Positions 6,335 through 9,342 of a stretch of 9,342 nucleotides of DNA are shown piece after piece. Made by a program: the position numbers and the translations under genes. The stretch spans positions 1 to 9,342 of the forward strand of contig CACYNZ010000137.1 in the NCBI GenBank assembly GCA_902775835.1. The letters are read 5' to 3'. The notes under the pieces were generated by a model. The model saw only the letters and a list, made by a program, of their open reading frames with translations. It was not told the DNA's origin and made no database searches. Origin of the DNA: an uncultured Eubacteriales bacterium. GTDB lineage: Bacteria; Bacillota_A; Clostridia; Christensenellales; Aristaeellaceae. Position 1 is the stretch's first letter, and every line of letters starts with the position of its first letter.

Positions 6335-7363
6335 ATGATACAGGCAGCAGATTACGCAAACGAACTCGTTAGTGTGATTGTTCCGGTGTACAATGTGGCA
6401 CCGTATCTTCCGGCATGCCTGGAAAGCATAATCCGTCAGACATACCGAAACCTGGAAGTCCTGGTCAGTGATGATGGTTCCACAGACGATTCCAGCAGGA
6501 TCTGTGATGAATATCAGAAAAAAGATGCGCGGATCAAGGTCTTTCATCAGGCAAACAGCGGCCTGAGCGCAGCGAGGAATGCAGGGCTTGACCGGGCATC
6601 AGGCGCATGGTTGATATTCCTGGATTCAGATGATTTCCTGGAGCCTGAAATGGTGGAGGTTATGTTAAAGAACCAGAAAGCGCATCAGGCGGATATGGTT
6701 ATCTGCGGATACAGGTCCGAACGAGAAAATCATGCTGTCAGGATCTGCAGTGCGCCGGAAGGAGAATACACCGGATATCAGGCCATGCTGAGTGCGATGA
6801 GTCGCGGTGGAATTGCGGCTTCTGTCTGGAGCAGACTTTATCCCTCGGACATGTTTCACCAGATCCGGTTTCCTGAAGGCCGGGTGTACGAGGATCTCAG
6901 TGTGCTGTTTCGGATTCTCAGCTCTTGCAGCAGAATATATGTAACCGGACAGCCATTGGTGTATTACAGATATCGGGAGGACAGTATATGTCATACTACC
7001 TCCATGAAGCATGCGCAGGACTGTCTGACAGCTTGCCGGGAGCTTGTGACATTTGCAGAGCAGCAGGTGAAGGAGGATCCGGAGAACCGACTGAAAAACA
7101 AGGCTAATGCATGTCTGATGAGACACGGAATCCAGAACTGGGTTCGTCTGGCCGGTGTGGGGGACAAGGATACGCAGAAGTACAGACAAGATCTGCGCAA
7201 GGAGATCATCCGGAGCGTGTCGAAAACCGCAGCACTGAATCTGAGGTGGAAGGTAGCTTTTGCATTGCTTGTATGTTGTCCGCCTGCCTGCCAGGCTTTA
7301 TTCCGGGCGTATCACACGATAACAAACCGGGTATGGTATCGCGGTTGCAGAAACAGATTCTGA
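6335..7363 (+). CDS. Family 2 glycosyltransferase
   Basis: Inverting GT-A glycosyltransferase, 342 residues, of the type that adds sugars to capsule, exopolysaccharide, teichoic acid or glycolipid chains at the inner face of the membrane. The catalytic domain starts with LVSVIVPVYN (11-20) and continues with DDGSTDDSS (46-54), NSGLSAARNAG (74-84), which is typical of nucleotide-sugar binding, the metal motif DSDD (97-100) and VYEDLSV (184-190) with the likely general-base region ED. The C-terminal third is less conserved. It has a hydrophobic stretch (about 307-322) and a basic tail that could attach to the membrane. A GGAGG ribosome binding site 9 bases before ATG is near perfect. It follows the TtcA-family gene by 39 bases and is probably the last gene of the operon. 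Donor and acceptor sugars cannot be told from sequence, and no other polysaccharide genes are in the window. Confidence 0.92.
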   Translation: MIQAADYANELVSVIVPVYNVAPYLPACLESIIRQTYRNLEVLVSDDGSTDDSSRICDEYQKKDARIKVFHQANSGLSAARNAGLDRASGAWLIFLDSDDFLEPEMVEVMLKNQKAHQADMVICGYRSERENHAVRICSAPEGEYTGYQAMLSAMSRGGIAASVWSRLYPSDMFHQIRFPEGRVYEDLSVLFRILSSCSRIYVTGQPLVYYRYREDSICHTTSMKHAQDCLTACRELVTFAEQQVKEDPENRLKNKANACLMRHGIQNWVRLAGVGDKDTQKYRQDLRKEIIRSVSKTAALNLRWKVAFALLVCCPPACQALFRAYHTITNRVWYRGCRNRF

Positions 7364-7694
7364 AAAACTGCCAACAGACAACACGGAAGAAAAGCAATGA
7401 AAGGTTCGGGCAGTGAATGCACGATGCCCGGGGTACCTGGAGTGAGAAAACATCAGCACGGAGACTTTACACCGGTCAGAACGTAGCTTTTCTGGTATGA
7501 TGGGCATTTGGGGTGGCTGATAGCAGCACTGCCGTAAATGAGCACATTCCAGACTGCATGCCGTGGAAACCAAAGCCCCGGGGACAGGTGGTATCTGGAT
7601 TCTGAATGAAACAGGCATGTATATATGATCTGCATGAGTGGTGAAGATGACTTACCTTATGTGATTGAACAATAATGAATGATTCCTAACGGGG
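7364..7694. other. Gene-free intergenic stretch with several stems
   Basis: No reading frame here has a good ribosome binding site or a recognisable product; the open frames are short and of low-complexity composition. Paired elements are visible. CGGGCA/TGCCCG (7407-7412 with 7425-7430) encloses GTG/CAC. A nested set has ATCAGC (7452-7457) with GCTGAT (7516-7521), CACC (7470-7473) with GGTG (7512-7515) and CAGAA (7477-7481) with TTCTG (7490-7494). TCCAGA (7548-7553) pairs with TCTGGA (7594-7599). None is followed by a T-tract, so no obvious terminator for the glycosyltransferase gene is found. The stretch may be the 5' part of a structured RNA that ends in the large stem-loop at 7695-7789, or the remains of decayed sequence. 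Confidence 0.4.
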
Positions 7695-7789
7695 AACAGG
7701 CCCTGAACAGCAGATATGCAGCTGGCTCCTGAGTGCAGACACTGGGAGAAACCAGCCCGGAAGGCATATCTGATGGTTCAGAGCCTGTT
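7695..7789. repeat. Long compound stem-loop, candidate structured RNA or 3' end element
   Basis: Six consecutive helices pair in register. They are 7695-7701 with 7783-7789 (7 bp), 7703-7708 with 7776-7781 (6 bp), 7711-7719 with 7764-7772 (9 bp), 7721-7725 with 7752-7756 (5 bp), 7726-7729 with 7745-7748 (4 bp) and 7732-7735 with 7740-7743 (4 bp). The apical loop is CAGA. About 35 base pairs form in 95 bases, interrupted by small internal loops and one larger CCGGAAG bulge (7757-7763). The plus strand has TTTT at 7788-7791, so it could end a plus-strand transcript. On the minus strand the structure begins 22 bases past the serine hydrolase stop and could protect or end that message. The near absence of wobble pairs means the strand cannot be decided from pairing. 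Confidence 0.7.
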
Positions 7790-7811
7790 TTATGTGACGC
7801 GGGTCATGTAT

Positions 7812-9245
7812 TTAGTCGGTTATTCTGATGCCGAGGCATGAGTATGATATTTCGGAAGCCGAGGGCAGTCGGTTCTGATGAAGTTGAATGCCGTGATCAG
7901 AAAAATCGATAAGGAAGATGTCTTCAAAAGGAGTTTCGGTATAACAGAAATGCAGGTACAAAGATTGCCCGCGACGTGAAGCCCGAACGTACGCAGTCTG
8001 ATAAAAGCCGGGATTATGGGTATATCCGCCAGAAAGGTAAGAGGGATCGCTACGGGACAAAGTGCACGGAGTCCAGTCTGTGCTGCAGAGCGGAATCCGG
8101 CTTGGCTGACCTTCAATCATGAAATCAAGCGCATCACGGCTGACCCTGATTTCTTCCAGGTGCAAGGGATTATCCAGGAGCCGATAGTCTCCGGTCCATG
8201 TTTCGTCAGGGATCGGTTCAGAGATGTTCAGATCATGCTCTTCCCAGTATGCCGGAGAGACGTAATGTTCAGGGATGCGTGATAAGGCGGACTGACCGGA
8301 GAGCATGTCAACAGCAGGAAGCACATGGGTCCAGAGGGATTGCATGACAGCACCCATATTGGTTACTCCGCTGTTCATGGCAATGACCATATCCTGGTCC
8401 GGAAGGATGATACAGTATTGCCCAAACGCACCGTCACCCCGATAGACATTTTTCGGCTGGCACATCCAGAACTGGTAGCCATATCCGGCGCCCCAGTCAC
8501 TGGTCGGATCATGTGTCCTGCTGGAGTCAGACCAGGCTGATCTGGCGTTGCGGATCCAGTCGCGTGAAAGCAGTTGCTTTCCCTGCCATGCGCCTTCCTG
8601 GAGATAGAACTGTCCAAGCCGTGCAATATCCTCAATCCGGACATTCAGTCCGAAACCACCTGCGGCAATACCGGTCGGGGATTCCTCGAACCAGATGTCA
8701 GAGCTCATGCCCAGAGGAATCAGGAGCTTTTCACGAAGATATTGCAGTAGCTTTTTCCCGGTGATTTTTTGAATGATGGCGGAGAGCATGTATGTGGCAG
8801 CCGTATTGTACAGAAAATATGTTCCAGGCTCATGCGCAATGTAGCTCTGAAGAAAGTTCTTTTCCCAGCATGGGCCATTGAGCGGGGGCTCTTTTTCATG
8901 ACCGGTATTCATAGTGAGCAGGTGCCTGATTCTCAGTTTCTGCATGTTTTCACAGGGCTGAGCGGGAAGGTATTCCGGGAAATACCCGATAACAGAGTCT
9001 TCAAGCGTGCACAGGCCATCCTGAACGGCAAAGCCAAGTGCTGTGGAGGTAAAACTCTTGCTGAGAGAATAGAGCATGTGCTTATCCTGATTGTTCCAGG
9101 GTGCAAAGTGGCTTTCAGCACAGACTTGTCCATGTCTGAGAATCATCAGTGCGTGCAGATGAATTTTCTGCTTTTGCATATCCTGGATGAAGGCAAGAAT
9201 TCCATCCGGTTGAATACCAACGGCTTCAGGCGGACAACGTTTCAT
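7812..9245 (-). CDS. Serine hydrolase, beta-lactamase/PBP-like superfamily
   Basis: Class C beta-lactamase-like serine hydrolase, 477 residues. The catalytic SxxK motif is S60-L-S-K63, within YSLSKSFTSTALG. The tyrosine motif is Y146 in FLYNTAATYML. The third motif, KTG or HxG in relatives, appears as GDGAFGQ (270-276). GGFGLNVRIEDIARLGQFYLQEG (196-218) is typical of this esterase-like branch. Residues beyond about 340 form a separate beta-rich C-terminal region. No signal peptide or membrane segment is seen, so it is probably cytoplasmic and an esterase, peptidase or amide hydrolase rather than a beta-lactamase. The start has GGAGG 7 bases before ATG. That ATG overlaps the stop of the preceding gene in an ATGA, so translation is coupled. 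The natural substrate is unknown. Confidence 0.9.
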   Translation of the reverse strand: MKRCPPEAVGIQPDGILAFIQDMQKQKIHLHALMILRHGQVCAESHFAPWNNQDKHMLYSLSKSFTSTALGFAVQDGLCTLEDSVIGYFPEYLPAQPCENMQKLRIRHLLTMNTGHEKEPPLNGPCWEKNFLQSYIAHEPGTYFLYNTAATYMLSAIIQKITGKKLLQYLREKLLIPLGMSSDIWFEESPTGIAAGGFGLNVRIEDIARLGQFYLQEGAWQGKQLLSRDWIRNARSAWSDSSRTHDPTSDWGAGYGYQFWMCQPKNVYRGDGAFGQYCIILPDQDMVIAMNSGVTNMGAVMQSLWTHVLPAVDMLSGQSALSRIPEHYVSPAYWEEHDLNISEPIPDETWTGDYRLLDNPLHLEEIRVSRDALDFMIEGQPSRIPLCSTDWTPCTLSRSDPSYLSGGYTHNPGFYQTAYVRASRRGQSLYLHFCYTETPFEDIFLIDFSDHGIQLHQNRLPSASEISYSCLGIRITD

Positions 9246-9342
9246 GGGGACACCTCCGAATGACTGGAATATTGTGTGGACACGCGGGCACGATAGGATT
9301 CTGCTTCCTGTACTGTTTGAGCAAGATAACGGATTACCTGTA
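9242..9342 (-). CDS. C-terminal end of an unidentified gene, cut by the window edge
   Basis: A minus-strand frame open to the right edge encodes 32 residues before a TGA at 9244-9242. It begins QVIRYLAQTVQEAES and ends SSHSEVSP. The residue mix (helix-forming, with a polar tail) looks like a genuine protein C-terminus. The stop overlaps the start codon of the serine hydrolase as ATGA, the usual arrangement of coupled genes. The serine hydrolase frame is also open here, but its ribosome binding site argues against an extension. Too little is visible to assign a family. Its promoter, and probably that of the hydrolase, lies outside the window. Confidence 0.6.
   Translation of the reverse strand, partial: QVIRYLAQTVQEAESYRARVSTQYSSHSEVSP

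Noticed and set aside
7298..7635. Overlapping minus-strand open frames reaching into the gap after the glycosyltransferase.
   Set aside because: No ribosome binding site, no recognisable domain, and partial overlap with the glycosyltransferase gene. The sequence is better explained as non-coding.
7648..7676. Possible plus-strand promoter (AATAAT at 7671-7676) ahead of the large stem-loop.
   Set aside because: The -35 position reads TGACTT, a poor match, so it is not supported well enough to list.
1..9342. CRISPR arrays, tRNA or rRNA genes, transposases.
   Set aside because: Nothing resembling regularly spaced repeats, tRNA cloverleaf signatures, rRNA or transposase motifs was seen on either strand.

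Overview
The window looks like chromosomal DNA of an anaerobic Firmicute, most likely a Clostridia (Lachnospiraceae-type) gut organism. The reasons are strong AGGAGG-type ribosome binding sites, TATAAT-type sigma-A promoters, a compact gene layout and the gene families present. This is an inference from style, and no species can be named. There are six complete protein genes, one gene cut by the right edge, and one long non-coding gap.

Left third (1-3905, minus strand): an L-rhamnose catabolic operon transcribed right to left. It reads GH4 NAD-dependent glycosidase, then rhamnulokinase (rhaB), then rhamnulose-1-phosphate aldolase (rhaD). GH4 and rhaB are 9 bases apart and rhaB and rhaD are 71 apart. 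A 17-bp stem-loop terminator closes the operon at 114-155. Beyond it, a good sigma-A promoter (53-81) fires leftward into a gene outside the window. The glycosidase probably frees sugars from an imported glycoside. RhaB phosphorylates L-rhamnulose and RhaD splits the product into dihydroxyacetone phosphate and L-lactaldehyde. Rhamnose isomerase (rhaA), the transporter and the regulator are not in the window. The word ATTTTCACATT occurs at both minus-strand promoters and may be a shared operator.

Middle (3985-7363, plus strand): a divergent promoter drives a MATE-family exporter, a TtcA-family ATP-pyrophosphatase that overlaps it by 8 bases, and a family 2 glycosyltransferase with a perfect Shine-Dalgarno 39 bases later. 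The role of this trio is not evident. Base composition falls inside the MATE gene near 4440: upstream sequence resembles the GC-rich rhamnose operon, and everything to the right is more AT-rich. This may mark a recombination junction.

Right third (7364-9342): a 448-base gap holds no convincing gene but has several nested stems. The clearest is a compound stem-loop of about 35 base pairs at 7695-7789, a candidate structured RNA or 3' end element. Converging on this gap from the right is a minus-strand serine hydrolase of the beta-lactamase/PBP-like superfamily. It is translationally coupled (ATGA overlap) to an unidentified gene of which only the last 32 codons are visible.
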